A stretch of 64,000 bases of DNA, from contig CAMKSE010000008.1 of NCBI GenBank assembly GCA_946415365.1, positions 111,039-175,038 on the forward strand, given 5' to 3'. A program made the position numbers and the translations under genes. The notes under the pieces were generated by a model. It was not told the origin of the DNA, did not search any database, and saw nothing but the letters and a program-made list of their open reading frames with translations. Shown in pieces: positions 52,890 to 62,767 of the stretch. Each line of letters opens with the position of its first letter. The first letter of the stretch is position 1. This stretch comes from an uncultured Prevotellaceae bacterium. Lineage in GTDB: Bacteria; Bacteroidota; Bacteroidia; Bacteroidales; Bacteroidaceae.

Positions 52890-54032
52890 ATGATGAAGGT
52901 ACAAAAAGTAACAACTAAAAAGGAACTGAAACAGTTCGTACAGTTCTACTATGACCTGTATCGGGGCAACGATAACGCTGTCCCCTTTATCTATTTCGAC
53001 GAGATGGCCACACTGAGTCGGGACAAGAATCCTTCGTTCGACTATTGTGAGGCCGATTTCTTCCTGGCTTATAAGGACGGGAAGGTCGTGGGACGTGTGG
53101 CTGCCATCATTAACCGTCGCGCCAATGAGCGTTGGAACACCAGTCAGGTGCGCTTCGGCTGGTTCGACTTCGTAGATGACCCGGAGGTGTCGTCTGCCCT
53201 GCTGAAGACCGTTGAGGACTGGGGACGTGAACGTGGTATGACAGAGATGATCGGCCCCATGGGTTTCATCGACACCGATCGTGAGGGTATGCTCGTGGAT
53301 GGCTACGACGAACTGGCTTCCATGTACATCAACTACAACTATCCCTACTATCCTCAGCATATCGAGCGTATGGGCTGTTTTGAGAAGTCCAACGACTGGG
53401 TGGAGATGAAGGTAAAGGTGCCTGATGTCGTGCCTGAGAAGTTCGCCAAGGTGACGGCGATGGTGCAGAAGCGTTACAACCTGAAGGTGCATAAGTTCAC
53501 CCGTCATGAGCTGATGAAGGAAGGCAAGGCCCATGAGATATTCAACCTTCTCAATACCACCTACCAGAACCTTTACGGTTTCTGTCAGCTGACAGACAAG
53601 CAGATCGACAAGCTTGTGAACGATTATATCAAGCTGGCAGACCTGAACTTGGTGACGGGCATCCTCGATGGCAATGCCAACGACCGTCTCATCGGCTTCG
53701 GCATCACCTTCCCCTCGTTCTCACGAGCTCTGCAGAAGACGCGTGACGGACGGCTCTTCCCCTTTGGGTGGTGGCATCTGCTGAAGATTCTCAAGTGGCA
53801 CAAGACACCCATCGTCGACTTGCTGCTCATCGGCGTGCTGCCGGAATACCGTGCCAAGGGAGCCAACGGACTGATCTTCGACGATCTCATCCGTCAGTTC
53901 CAGCGCTATGGCTTCGAGTGGGCTGATACGGGTCCGATGATGGAGACCAACGAGGGCGTGCTCGGTCAGTGGCAGTACCTCGAGTCGACCGTCTCGCGTC
54001 GTCACCGTTGTTATAGTAAACACCTTAAGTAA
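52890..54032 (+). CDS. GNAT-like acyltransferase of unknown substrate
   Basis: 380 residues, conserved in style with large Bacteroidetes proteins of the GNAT superfamily. The first half has FFLAYKDGKVVGRVAAIINRRAN and VRFGWFDFVDDPEVSSALL, and IGPMGFIDTDREGMLVDG; the second half repeats a GNAT-like fold (LIGFGITFPSFSRAL, DLLLIGVLPEYRAKGANGLIFDDL). It may transfer an acyl or aminoacyl group. mgtC follows after 12 bases. A secure function cannot be given. Confidence 0.75.
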   Translation: MMKVQKVTTKKELKQFVQFYYDLYRGNDNAVPFIYFDEMATLSRDKNPSFDYCEADFFLAYKDGKVVGRVAAIINRRANERWNTSQVRFGWFDFVDDPEVSSALLKTVEDWGRERGMTEMIGPMGFIDTDREGMLVDGYDELASMYINYNYPYYPQHIERMGCFEKSNDWVEMKVKVPDVVPEKFAKVTAMVQKRYNLKVHKFTRHELMKEGKAHEIFNLLNTTYQNLYGFCQLTDKQIDKLVNDYIKLADLNLVTGILDGNANDRLIGFGITFPSFSRALQKTRDGRLFPFGWWHLLKILKWHKTPIVDLLLIGVLPEYRAKGANGLIFDDLIRQFQRYGFEWADTGPMMETNEGVLGQWQYLESTVSRRHRCYSKHLK

Positions 54033-54044
54033 CGAAAAAGAATC

Positions 54045-54503
54045 ATGATGGACAGTATGACTTGGGAATTTATCGTGCGCATATTCGTAGCAGCCCTCTT
54101 GGGTGGCGCGATTGGTCTGGAGCGTGAGTATAGGGCGAAAGAGGCAGGCTTCCGTACCCATTTCCTTGTGGCGTTGGGTTCGGCTCTGTTTATGATTGTG
54201 TCTGCCTATGGCTTCGAAGGAGCAATGTCCACTCCAGAGCATCGCTGGGACGTGTCGCGTGTGGCGGCACAGGTGGTCAGCGGTATCGGTTTCATTGGCG
54301 CGGGTACGATTATTTTCCAGAAGAACGAGAATGCCGTTCGCGGTCTGACTACTGCCGCCGGCCTGTGGGTGACAGCTGCCATCGGTCTGGCCTGCGGAGG
54401 AGGTATGCACGTCCTGGCGGCTGCCGCAACATTCCTTGTTTTGGTCGGTTTGGAGGCCTTCAACTTCATTCTCCACAAGTTTGACAAACACCGCGGCGCA
54501 TAG
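54045..54503 (+). CDS. MgtC/SapB-family membrane protein
   Basis: 152 residues with four hydrophobic segments. The signature LLGGAIGLEREYRAKEAGFRTHFLVALGSALFMIVS, then DVSRVAAQVVSGIGFIGAGTIIF and VRGLTTAAGLWVTAAIGLACGGG, is the MgtC N-terminal membrane domain without the C-terminal cytoplasmic domain. Relatives affect magnesium homeostasis and F-ATPase activity. It is probably co-transcribed with the upstream GNAT-like gene. Confidence 0.93.
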   Translation: MMDSMTWEFIVRIFVAALLGGAIGLEREYRAKEAGFRTHFLVALGSALFMIVSAYGFEGAMSTPEHRWDVSRVAAQVVSGIGFIGAGTIIFQKNENAVRGLTTAAGLWVTAAIGLACGGGMHVLAAAATFLVLVGLEAFNFILHKFDKHRGA

Positions 54504-54629
54504 GTTGTGAGCGCTTTTACTTTCTTTCAAAATGTAACATAAGTGCAAATTTAAGTAACATTTTATAAAATTGTTACATTTTGCAAAGTCTTTGTTACAA
54601 ATGGGAAAGCCTTTATAAATTATTTACAA

Positions 54630-54637
54630 TACCTTTG
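54630..54637 (+). promoter_or_regulatory. promoter -7 box of the SusC/SusD pair
   Basis: TACCTTTG lies 79 bases before the susC ATG; the -33 element is weak. The leader is AT-rich. Confidence 0.65.
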
Positions 54638-54716
54638 CACCCGATATTTCCGTGCTGTGAAGCAACAAAAATCAACTTATTATACAATAACAATTATCTT
54701 ACTAATTAATTTAATT

Positions 54717-57700
54717 ATGTGGAATTTTAAATCACTGCAAAAGCCGTTATTGGCACTGTTCTTGCTCTGTTTGTTCCCCTTGGGAGCTATGGCTCAGAGC
54801 GTGGTTAAGGGAACGGTGAATGATGAAGCAGGTGAACCGATCATCGGTGCCAGCGTGAAAGTGCAAGGCACGAAGGCCGGTGGAATCACTGACTTCAATG
54901 GTAACTTCAGTGTTGAGGCTAACGCCAATTCAACGCTGGTTATTTCTTACATTGGCTACACCACCGCTACCATTAAGGTGAATGGCCGCAACAACATCGT
55001 CGTAGCTCTGAAGGAAGATGCCCAGACCCTGAATGACGTGGTCGTCATCGGTTATGGTGTCCAGAAGAAGAGCGATCTGTCTGGTGCTGTCGCATCCTTG
55101 AAGGGTGACGATATCAAGAACCTGTCGACAACCGATGCTGCCAAGGCTATGCAGGGTAAGGTATCTGGTGTGCAGATTATCAGCACCTCAGGTGATCCTA
55201 CTGCCGGAGCCAGCATCCGTGTCCGTGGTTATTCTTCGAACTCTGGTAGCCTCGGCCCGCTGATTATCGTTGATGGTCTGAAGGTTGACGGTATCCAGTA
55301 TCTGGATCCTTCACTGATTGAGTCTATGGAGGTACTGAAGGACGGTGCTTCTGCAGCTATCTACGGTGCCCAGGCCGGTAATGGTGTCGTGCTCATCACC
55401 ACCAAGAACGGTTCTAAGGGTCAGGCTCACGTGACCTACAGCCTCAAGGCTGCCAGCCAGAGCCTTGGCAAGAAGGCAGAGCTCTTCAATGGTAAGGATT
55501 GGGTTGAGTATCAGAAGTACATAGGTCAAATTCCTGAAGCTGAATTCGTTCAAAAAGGCTATTATGCTCAGGTAGATGACAATGGAAACGGCGTTCCTGG
55601 AACTGAAAGATTCGACACCAACTGGTATGACGAGGTGTTCGAGAACAGCTGGAGCCTTCAGCACAACATCACAGTTGAGGGTGGTAACGACAAGGGTCGC
55701 TTCCTCGTAGGTCTTGGTCTTGTTGACAACGACGGTATCGTCAAGGGTTGTAAGGACACCTACAAGCGTTTCACCGGTCAGGTCAATGCTGAGTACAAGT
55801 TCTTCGACTGGTTGAGTGTGCAGAGCAATACCTCTATTGAGAAATATAAGATGAAGTCTTTGGGCGCTGGTTATGGTTCATTCTTGAACGCTGTGGTGTC
55901 AGTCGACCCGTTGACTCCTGCCTACATTTATAGTGAGGATGATTTCGGAGACGGTGTGGCAGAAAAATGGGCCAATGGCGCTAACCCCGGCCATGTACCC
56001 CTGCCTGATGCATACACAGAGGAGAACCCTGTCTGGTACGGTACTTCTAAATATAATGTGGAGGCAACCGGTAACCCCTTGGCACGTCGCGACCTGACGG
56101 ATTCTTACAGTGAGGGTGTCAATGTACGTGGATCTCTGGCAGCTAACCTGATGCCGTTCAGCTTCCTGACCATTACCTCTCGTCTCGGCTATCGTATTGC
56201 CCAGGGCAATGGCCACAGTTATGGTGAGCCTTTCTACCTGTCTTCAATGGCCAAGAGTGATAACTATTCTATCTCAGCCAATACCAATGCCAGCCTCTAC
56301 TATCAGTGGGAGAACTTCGTCAACTTCAACAAGTCGTTCGGCAAGCACAATGTTGGCGCCATGGTAGGTATGTCGTTCACCAAGAACCATAATGACAATA
56401 CTAGCGTATCTTCTTCGGATACCGAGATGATTCTCCGTGGTGACCACGCTCCTAACTTCCGCTATATCAGTAGTTTGAATGACAATGGTAAGGCACATCT
56501 GACCGTAGGTAATACGCCAAATGACGCTACAGAGATGGCTTACTTCGGACGTCTGTCCTACTCATTCGACGATCGCTACTACTTGCAGGCCAACTTCCGT
56601 GCTGACGCCTTCGACTCTTCGAAGCTGTCAAAGGAGAACCGCTGGGGTTACTTCCCCTCTGTATCTGCAGGTTGGACCATCAGCAATGAGAAGTTCTTTA
56701 AGAACGCCGTATCCACAAGCGCTGTTTCATTCTTGAAGCTCCGCGGATCTTGGGGTCGTAACGGTAACGTGAACGTCCTGAACGGTTACAAGTATAATGC
56801 TACCATCGGTCTTGGTGGTTACTACTATTTCACCGACCAGTTCTCTGCCAACGATGTAGCTTCTGAAGGTGGTAAGCCTAATGGCATTTCTAACCCGAAC
56901 CTGACCTGGGAGACCTCTGAGCAGGTTGACCTCGGTCTTGATGCCCGCTTCCTCGACAACCGTCTGTCATTGACGATTGACTGGTACCGCAAGATGACCA
57001 AGGACCTTCTGATTGATATCCATCCTTATCCTGAGCTTGGTGTATCTACTCAGACTGTTAACTCTGGTGAGATCTTGAACACAGGTTTCGATATCGAGGC
57101 CGGCTGGCGTGACCACGTTGGTGACTTAAAGTACAGCATCAATGCTAACTTCTCGCCCTTGAAGAATGAGGTTAAGGCTGTGAACTCCATGCTTCCGCGC
57201 TATACGCAGGGTGGTGTCAGCGGTTTCAACAACAAACTGAAGTCTACCTTCGAGACTGGCTATACCATCTGGTACTTCCGTGGCTTCGAGTATGCAGGTG
57301 TGTACAACGAGAACCTTTTCAGTGGTGACGAATACGACGCAACTAAGAAGGGTCAAGCCCTGTATTATGACAAGGACGGTAAACTCACATTGGCTCCGGA
57401 TGAAACAAATGACATGAAGGATCTGGGTTGTGGTATCCCCAAGTTCACATACGGTATTACCCTGAACCTTGAGTATAAGGGCTTCGATTTCACCGTATTC
57501 GGTACAGGCGCTTCTGGCAACAAGATCTACACTGTCATTACATCTGCCGACCGTCCCCGTGGTAATGGCCTTGATGTCTGGTGGAAGGATTCCTGGAGAC
57601 AGAATGAGGATGGAGAATACACGATTCAGGGTAAGTATCCTGATATGAAGGCCGTGTCTTCGGACTGGACGTTCTACAGCTCGTCTGCTAACGTATTCAA

Positions 57701-57944
57701 TGGCTCTTACTTCAAGTTCAAGCAGATTCAGCTGGGTTACACGGTTCCTCAGAACATCACAAAGAAGTTCTTGGTCAGCAACCTACGTTTCTCAGTTTCT
57801 CTCGACGATTACTTCACCATCACCAGCTATCCTGGTGCTGATCCTGAAACAGCTTCTGTCGATAATGGCGCTTCTCGTGGTTGGGATAACGGTAGCTATC
57901 CGACCTCTAAGAAGGTTGTCTTTGGTGTAAACGTTTCATTCTAA
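54717..57944 (+). CDS. SusC-like TonB-dependent outer-membrane transporter
   Basis: 1075 residues from the ATG at 54717 (MWNFKSLQKPLLALFLLCLFPLGAMAQ); the GTG at 54657 would add a second hydrophobic stretch and is less likely. A carboxypeptidase-regulatory-like domain (VKGTVNDEAGEPIIGASVKVQG), the TonB-box region (LNDVVVIGYGVQKKSDLSGAVAS), the plug (NLSTTDAAKAMQGKVSGVQI, IIVDGLKVDGIQYLDPSLIESMEVLKDGASAAIYG) and a barrel ending VVFGVNVSF follow. It imports a glycan or other ligand with the SusD partner 21 bases downstream. No degradative enzyme is nearby, so the ligand is unknown. Confidence 0.95.
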   Translation: MWNFKSLQKPLLALFLLCLFPLGAMAQSVVKGTVNDEAGEPIIGASVKVQGTKAGGITDFNGNFSVEANANSTLVISYIGYTTATIKVNGRNNIVVALKEDAQTLNDVVVIGYGVQKKSDLSGAVASLKGDDIKNLSTTDAAKAMQGKVSGVQIISTSGDPTAGASIRVRGYSSNSGSLGPLIIVDGLKVDGIQYLDPSLIESMEVLKDGASAAIYGAQAGNGVVLITTKNGSKGQAHVTYSLKAASQSLGKKAELFNGKDWVEYQKYIGQIPEAEFVQKGYYAQVDDNGNGVPGTERFDTNWYDEVFENSWSLQHNITVEGGNDKGRFLVGLGLVDNDGIVKGCKDTYKRFTGQVNAEYKFFDWLSVQSNTSIEKYKMKSLGAGYGSFLNAVVSVDPLTPAYIYSEDDFGDGVAEKWANGANPGHVPLPDAYTEENPVWYGTSKYNVEATGNPLARRDLTDSYSEGVNVRGSLAANLMPFSFLTITSRLGYRIAQGNGHSYGEPFYLSSMAKSDNYSISANTNASLYYQWENFVNFNKSFGKHNVGAMVGMSFTKNHNDNTSVSSSDTEMILRGDHAPNFRYISSLNDNGKAHLTVGNTPNDATEMAYFGRLSYSFDDRYYLQANFRADAFDSSKLSKENRWGYFPSVSAGWTISNEKFFKNAVSTSAVSFLKLRGSWGRNGNVNVLNGYKYNATIGLGGYYYFTDQFSANDVASEGGKPNGISNPNLTWETSEQVDLGLDARFLDNRLSLTIDWYRKMTKDLLIDIHPYPELGVSTQTVNSGEILNTGFDIEAGWRDHVGDLKYSINANFSPLKNEVKAVNSMLPRYTQGGVSGFNNKLKSTFETGYTIWYFRGFEYAGVYNENLFSGDEYDATKKGQALYYDKDGKLTLAPDETNDMKDLGCGIPKFTYGITLNLEYKGFDFTVFGTGASGNKIYTVITSADRPRGNGLDVWWKDSWRQNEDGEYTIQGKYPDMKAVSSDWTFYSSSANVFNGSYFKFKQIQLGYTVPQNITKKFLVSNLRFSVSLDDYFTITSYPGADPETASVDNGASRGWDNGSYPTSKKVVFGVNVSF

Positions 57945-57965
57945 TAAAGGAAAAAAAAGAAAAAT

Positions 57966-59870
57966 ATGAAAAAGATTATATTTTCAATGCTTGCGCTTGT
58001 TGCTGGTGGCGCTGCATTAACCTCATGTGAGGATCAACTGGACATCCCACAGAAGGCCAGTCTGACCACTGAGACCTTCTATCAGTCGGATGCCGACGCA
58101 GAGAAAGCCTTGGCTGCTGCCTATGAGGGCCTTCAGATTAATACGCTTGGCCGTACAACGGTTGACAGTGATGCTCCTGGTATTTTTACGCCTGCCAAGG
58201 TGATGGCCAACCACCCGGGTGATGATGTGAACTATGGTGGCGCCGCCTATGGTGACCACGAGTTTGGCGGATCTATTGACGAGTTCCGTTATCTCCACAC
58301 ACCTACGGCTATTAAGTATATGTATAGTGGTTGCTATCTCTCTATCTATCCTGATAACGTCATTATCGAGAAATTCGGTGAAAAAGCAGATGCTACTCCG
58401 TTCATGAAGCAGGCTGTTGCTGAGGCTCGCGTGCTCCGTGCTTACAATTACTTCTTGCTTGCCTGCTACTGGGGAACACCTCCTTTCGTAGTTAAACTCC
58501 TGGGAGATGAGACTCCCGTGAGAAGTGATGACCCCGCTGCACCTGAGGGCGCTCCGAAGTCACAGCAAGAATACTTCTCATGGGTTGGTGATGAGTGTCT
58601 GAAGGCCGTTGACGACCTCAAAGAGCGTGAGTCAACTGCCGACAAGGAAGGTACTTATCGCGTGACCAAGGGCTTTGCTCTGGCTATGGCTGGTAAGGCT
58701 TATATGTTCGCCGGTGATTTCGCCAAGGCAAAGGATTGCCTGAAGAGAGTCATTGACTCTGGTAAGTATGCCCTCGTTTCTGGTGATGAGTGGACAGATT
58801 TGTTCCATATCCCCGGTGACGGTTGTCCTGAGAAGGTATTCGAGGTGAACGTGAGATACAATCCTGCTTCTGACCAGTGGTCATCTGGTAGTGGTAACGG
58901 TTGGGGCCAGCACGGCACATGGATGGAGTCTCAGTGCTTCCAGATCCGTACTGGTTACTTCAAGAAGCCCCCATTGCCCGGATATACCGGTGGTACAGAA
59001 GGTTGGGGTTCTATCGGCCTTCCCGAGTGGTATGCTGATGCATTCGTTGCCAATGATGGCCGTGACTCTAAGCGTCTGAAGGCTACGATGGTTAACATTG
59101 AAGATTTGATTTATGGTACGACAGGTGATGAGCGTATCGATAAATATTATGCTGGTCTGGGTAAAAAGATTCCTACCACACGTGCAGGACTTGTAGCATG
59201 GGATAAGATAGGTATCTCGCAGGTTACTGGTCACTATGGCCAGTCATTCTGGATTCCTTTGAAGCATGTGATTCGTATTGATGACTTCCAGGAGAATGGT
59301 AATAAATATGGTGATAACTGGCGTCTTAACAACGTGATTGTGATGCGTTATGCAGAGGTGCTCCTTAACTATGCAGAGTGCTGTCTCCGTACAGGTGATG
59401 CTGGAACTGCCAAGACCTATATCAACATGATTCAGGAGCGTGCCGGCTCTAAGACCATCAGTTCAGACGTAAATCTGATTACTCTGAAGAAGGAGAAGTC
59501 ATTCGAGCTCTGGTTCGAGGGCTGCCGCTATCAGGATGTGATGCGCTGGAGCAAGCTTGACAATGACAGCTATGATCAGGAGTGTATTGCACGCCTCAAG
59601 GTACAGGGTAAGCATATTCCTCACCTGATGGACAAGGTGTTCCGTAAGAACCCCAATGAACCTATAGAATATCAGGTCGATGGTGACAAGCCTGTTTGGC
59701 AGCATAGCAGTGACGGCTCAGATCCTGAGGATCGTTTCTACTTGATCCATACCCATGAAGCAGAGGCCAAAGGCTTTACTGTCGGTTGGACAGAGAAACA
59801 TCGCCTCTTCCCATATCCGCAGAATATTATGGATATGAACCCGAACCTCAAGCAGGACGGTTGGGATTGA
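57966..59870 (+). CDS. SusD-like outer-membrane nutrient-binding lipoprotein
   Basis: 634 residues. Lipoprotein signal MKKIIFSMLALVAGGAALTSCEDQLD, then the RagB/SusD fold: FYQSDADAEKALAAAYEGLQ, AVAEARVLRAYNYFLLACYWGTPPFV, KGFALAMAGKAYMFAGDFAKAKDCL and the C-terminal VIVMRYAEVLLNYAECCLRTGDAGTAKTYINMIQERAG, SFELWFEGCRYQDVMRW, LFPYPQNIMDMNPNLKQ. It lids the SusC barrel and captures ligand. A strong terminator follows. Confidence 0.96.
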   Translation: MKKIIFSMLALVAGGAALTSCEDQLDIPQKASLTTETFYQSDADAEKALAAAYEGLQINTLGRTTVDSDAPGIFTPAKVMANHPGDDVNYGGAAYGDHEFGGSIDEFRYLHTPTAIKYMYSGCYLSIYPDNVIIEKFGEKADATPFMKQAVAEARVLRAYNYFLLACYWGTPPFVVKLLGDETPVRSDDPAAPEGAPKSQQEYFSWVGDECLKAVDDLKERESTADKEGTYRVTKGFALAMAGKAYMFAGDFAKAKDCLKRVIDSGKYALVSGDEWTDLFHIPGDGCPEKVFEVNVRYNPASDQWSSGSGNGWGQHGTWMESQCFQIRTGYFKKPPLPGYTGGTEGWGSIGLPEWYADAFVANDGRDSKRLKATMVNIEDLIYGTTGDERIDKYYAGLGKKIPTTRAGLVAWDKIGISQVTGHYGQSFWIPLKHVIRIDDFQENGNKYGDNWRLNNVIVMRYAEVLLNYAECCLRTGDAGTAKTYINMIQERAGSKTISSDVNLITLKKEKSFELWFEGCRYQDVMRWSKLDNDSYDQECIARLKVQGKHIPHLMDKVFRKNPNEPIEYQVDGDKPVWQHSSDGSDPEDRFYLIHTHEAEAKGFTVGWTEKHRLFPYPQNIMDMNPNLKQDGWD

Positions 59871-59930
59871 TTTAGAAATAGTGTAACCGACTAAAGGTAA
59901 TACTTTAGATATACATTGTTTTGGTATTTC

Positions 59931-59963
59931 AAGAGTGTCGCATCGTGATGATGCGGCACTCTT
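59931..59963 (+). terminator. intrinsic terminator after susD
   Basis: AAGAGTGTCGCATC and GATGCGGCACTCTT form a 14-bp stem with one G-U, a GTGAT loop, followed by TTATTCC. Confidence 0.9.
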
Positions 59964-60031
59964 TTATTCCATTATCTCTTTTTCGCGTACTAGCCTCTGA
60001 CGCCTTCGTAGGCACCGTACTGGAAGTGGGC

Positions 60032-60144
60032 TTTAGTCAGACTAAACTCCCCGTTATGATAATGTAAAACTTAAGAAAGGGTAGGGTTCTTTCCGAAATT
60101 CTCGTGAGAATTTTGAGCTTTACCCTAACTAAAGTCTGACTTTA
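60032..60144. repeat. cluster of palindromes between susD and the IS66 element
   Basis: TTTAGTCAGACTAAA (60032-60046) and TAAAGTCTGACTTTA (60130-60144) are near-perfect palindromes sharing the core AGTCAGACT; between them lies AAATTCTCGTGAGAATTT (60096-60113), itself a palindrome inside AGGGTA/TACCCT arms. No gene is seen in the 368-base gap before 60240. Confidence 0.7.
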
Positions 60145-60156
60145 CTATCTGCAAAC

Positions 60157-60179
60157 GTAAGCGTATCCACTCTGACGCC
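60157..60179 (+). repeat. IS66 left terminal inverted repeat
   Basis: GTAAGCGTATCCACTCTGAC and three further bases; pairs with the right end at 62775-62797 with three mismatches. Confidence 0.88.
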
Positions 60180-60202
60180 TTGTGTGCTATTTCAAAAGTC
60201 AG

Positions 60203-60210
60203 TATCTTTG
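60203..60210 (+). promoter_or_regulatory. promoter -7 box of IS66 tnpA
   Basis: TATCTTTG, 29 bases before the ATG at 60240. Confidence 0.6.
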
Positions 60211-60239
60211 CACATTCACTTTAATTGATTTTAGCAAAT

Positions 60240-60653
60240 ATGGAATTACTGACAGCTGATGCCCGTTATGAAAAGACTTGGCATCAATTTCTTTCTGAGT
60301 TGGGACGGCATCAAACTCTTCGCCTTGCCGCCTATCTTCGTTACAAGCATGTCTATCATCGTGGTTTCGAGAAATGGTTGTACCGCAACGGATACAGTGT
60401 CCATGCTGCCAAGGATCGCCTTCTCAGCCTGAGGATGGAAGCCGTTGCAACAGAAAATCCGGAAGTGCCCAGTTTCCTTCCCGTGCTTCCCAATAATCAG
60501 CAGGAGACTGACACCCAGTCCGGTGGCATACTTACCGGCATCAGTCTGACGCTTCCTGACGGGACTGCAATTTCCATCCGTCGTGGCAGTGCCAAGGCCG
60601 TTGTCTCTTTTCTTAAACTTTATTCAGGGGAGGTCACGCCATGTTCGGATTAG
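60240..60653 (+). CDS. tnpA: IS66 accessory protein (TnpA-like)
   Basis: 137 residues from the ATG at 60240 (MELLTADARYEKTWHQFLSEL). The first part, RLAAYLRYKHVYHRGFEKWLYRNGYSVHAAKDRLL, resembles a helix-turn-helix region, and the end ISLTLPDGTAISIRRGSAKAVVSFLKLYSG is typical of Bacteroidetes IS66 first frames. It overlaps tnpB by 13 bases. It appears intact. Confidence 0.85.
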   Translation: MELLTADARYEKTWHQFLSELGRHQTLRLAAYLRYKHVYHRGFEKWLYRNGYSVHAAKDRLLSLRMEAVATENPEVPSFLPVLPNNQQETDTQSGGILTGISLTLPDGTAISIRRGSAKAVVSFLKLYSGEVTPCSD

Positions 60654-61078
60654 AGGAAAGTCGCCACTATTATGTCTGCCAGCACTATGTACGGATGAAT
60701 ATGGGCATCAACGGACTCTCCAAGCTTGTAAGCAATGAGCTGAAGCGTCCGCTTCTGAACGGTGATGAATTTATCTTCTTCGGCAAGCACCGCCAGATGG
60801 TGAAGCTATTGTGCTGGGACGGCGACGGTTTCCTTCTTTATCAGAAACGTCTGGAGAAAGGCACCTTCGAGCTACCCCGTTTCAGACCCGACCTGAAGGC
60901 CGCAGAGATGCCCTACAGGACGCTTTCTGCCATCATGCGGGGCGTGAGCCTCAAGAGTGTGAGATATCGCAGCAGGCTGAGAATTGAAATTCTTCAATTT
61001 TACAATAGACTGATTATCAATAAAATAAATTATTATTGTCCGCTAAACCTTGATATTCTCGCGCACGTATTCGCATGA
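60641..61078 (+). CDS. tnpB: IS66 accessory protein TnpB, with altered C-terminus
   Basis: 145 residues. MFGLEESRHYYVCQHYVRMNMGINGLSKLVSNEL, FIFFGKHRQMVKLLCWDGDGFLLYQKRLEKGTFELP are the IS66 TnpB core. From about residue 115 (after RYRSRLRIEI) the sequence becomes AT-rich and unlike the family, consistent with the IS4-type element having inserted near 60985. The core is complete, so the protein may fold. Confidence 0.85.
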   Translation: MFGLEESRHYYVCQHYVRMNMGINGLSKLVSNELKRPLLNGDEFIFFGKHRQMVKLLCWDGDGFLLYQKRLEKGTFELPRFRPDLKAAEMPYRTLSAIMRGVSLKSVRYRSRLRIEILQFYNRLIINKINYYCPLNLDILAHVFA

Positions 61079-61159
61079 TAAAAATTGGGCCGACTCTCGC
61101 ACGAGAATCAGCCCTTTTGGCTATCTTTGCAGCTTCCACACTCAAACGATAACCAAATC

Positions 61160-61700
61160 ATGGGCAAAAGTACACATTTTCTCGGACAGCCGATACTGGG
61201 TCAGCTGTTAAATTACCTAAACAAGGCAAAAATTCTCCAGATCAGCCGCGATGGTGGCGGTGAGCGGTATGTAAAGAAGTTCAATGCCTGGTGTCATCTG
61301 ACGGTGATGCTCTACTCAGTCATCTCCCGCTTCGACTCCCTGCGTGAAATCACCTCAGCCACCATGATGGAGTGCCCAAGTTTCAGCATCTGGGCATCAT
61401 GGACCTGCCACGGCGCTCCACTCTCTCGGATGCGAACTCGTGGAGGAATGAGGGAATCTTCGGAAAGGTCTACATGGTCTTGTACCTGACCTACAAGGAC
61501 AGACTTTTGTCGGACAGCCCCTCCCACAAGGTGCCAAAGTGGATGAAGCGGTTGCAAATCATCGACTCCACCACCGTCAGCTTGTTCTCGAACCTCATTT
61601 TCAAGGGTGTTGGGCGCAATCCGAAGACGGGGAAGAAGAAAGGCGGCATCAAGGTGCATTCCGTCATCCATGCCAACGAGGGCGTTCCGTGCGACATCCT
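61160..61700 (+). pseudogene. IS4-type transposase, frameshifted and truncated
   Basis: The N-terminal part reads MGKSTHFLGQPILGQLLNYL ... FDSLREITSATMMECPS in one frame; near 61375 the coding shifts to another frame as FQHLGIMDLPRRSTLSDANSWRNEGIFGKVY ... QIIDSTTVSLFSNLIFKGVGRNPKTGKKKGGIKVHSVIHANEGVPCDI. The first catalytic Asp (IIDSTTV) is present. At about 61700 it joins IS66 tnpC sequence, and the rest is lost. A TATCTTTG box at 61122-61129 and a GGGC...GCCC hairpin at 61087-61114 precede it. Confidence 0.85.
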
Positions 61701-62767
61701 ATACGCAGGACGGAGCCGTCATGGAGGGAAAGGCACCTGTCACCCCTCTGCTGGGCTCCAACTACGACGGATCCTTTATCGCCGGCATCGCCCAGCTGCG
61801 CTACATCTACTCAATGCCTGTAGAGCGCATCGTGAAACTTTTCCAGGAGAACGGCTTCGATATGGACAAGGGTACTGCCCACGGACTGCTGCGCAAGACA
61901 GAATCTGTCTTCGGGAACCTGTACAAGGCAATGGGTCTGGCCGTCAAGGAGGACGACTACCTGGCTGGTGACGAGACCTACCACCGCGTACTGGTCAAGG
62001 TGCCTGGCGGCAAGAACTCGAAGAAAGGCTACATCTGGGTGGTGACAGCCGTGCATACGGGACTGGTCTATTACTTTTATCATGACGGATCAAGGGCTCA
62101 GGATGTCATCCTTAATTATATAGGCGACTATGGAGGAACCTTCCAGTCTGATGGCTTTTCACCTTATAGGAAGATGGCCAGGATGCTCACGAGGCTGGCC
62201 TGCCTGCAGCATGTGAAGAGGAAATTCCTCGACTGCGAGGATGACGAGGAGGCCCAAGGCATAGTCGGACTCATCAATGGGCTTTACCAAAACGATCATA
62301 AGCATACTATAGGCAAGGACGGATGGACAGCACAGAAGAACCTGCTCTGGCGGAGGAAGTATGCGCCAAAGATACTGAAGGAGATGCGCGAGAGACTTGA
62401 CCGGATGGCGGCGGATCCTGAGATGCTGCCAAAGTCCGACAGGTATAATGCCGTGCACTACATGCTCAACGAATGGGATGCCATTGAGAACATCTTCACC
62501 AGAGGAGACTACCATCTGGACAACAACCTTGTCGAGAGACTCAACCGATACATATCGCTCTCCAGAAGAAACTCGCTCTTCTTCGGATCGCACAAGGGAG
62601 CACAGCGTGCCGCCATGTTTTACTCGCTGGCCTGCTCATGCAGACTCAACAACGTCAATTTCTTCGAGTATGTCTCAGATGTCATCAACAAGACGGCGTT
62701 GATACAGCCAAACACACCAATCAAGGAATACAGGAATCTGCTGCCCGACCAATGGAAGGCCTTATAG
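61700..62767 (+). pseudogene. tnpC: IS66 transposase TnpC, catalytic C-terminal part
   Basis: About 355 residues remain. The DDE residues can be placed in LAGDETYHRVLVKVP, FQSDGFSPYRKMARM and LDNNLVERLNRYISLSRRNSLFFGSHKG. The N-terminal DNA-binding and zinc-finger part is missing, replaced by the IS4-type fragment, and no start codon of its own is convincing. The reading frame is otherwise open to its stop, 8 bases from the right inverted repeat, so the loss is fairly recent or the catalytic part is constrained. Confidence 0.88.
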
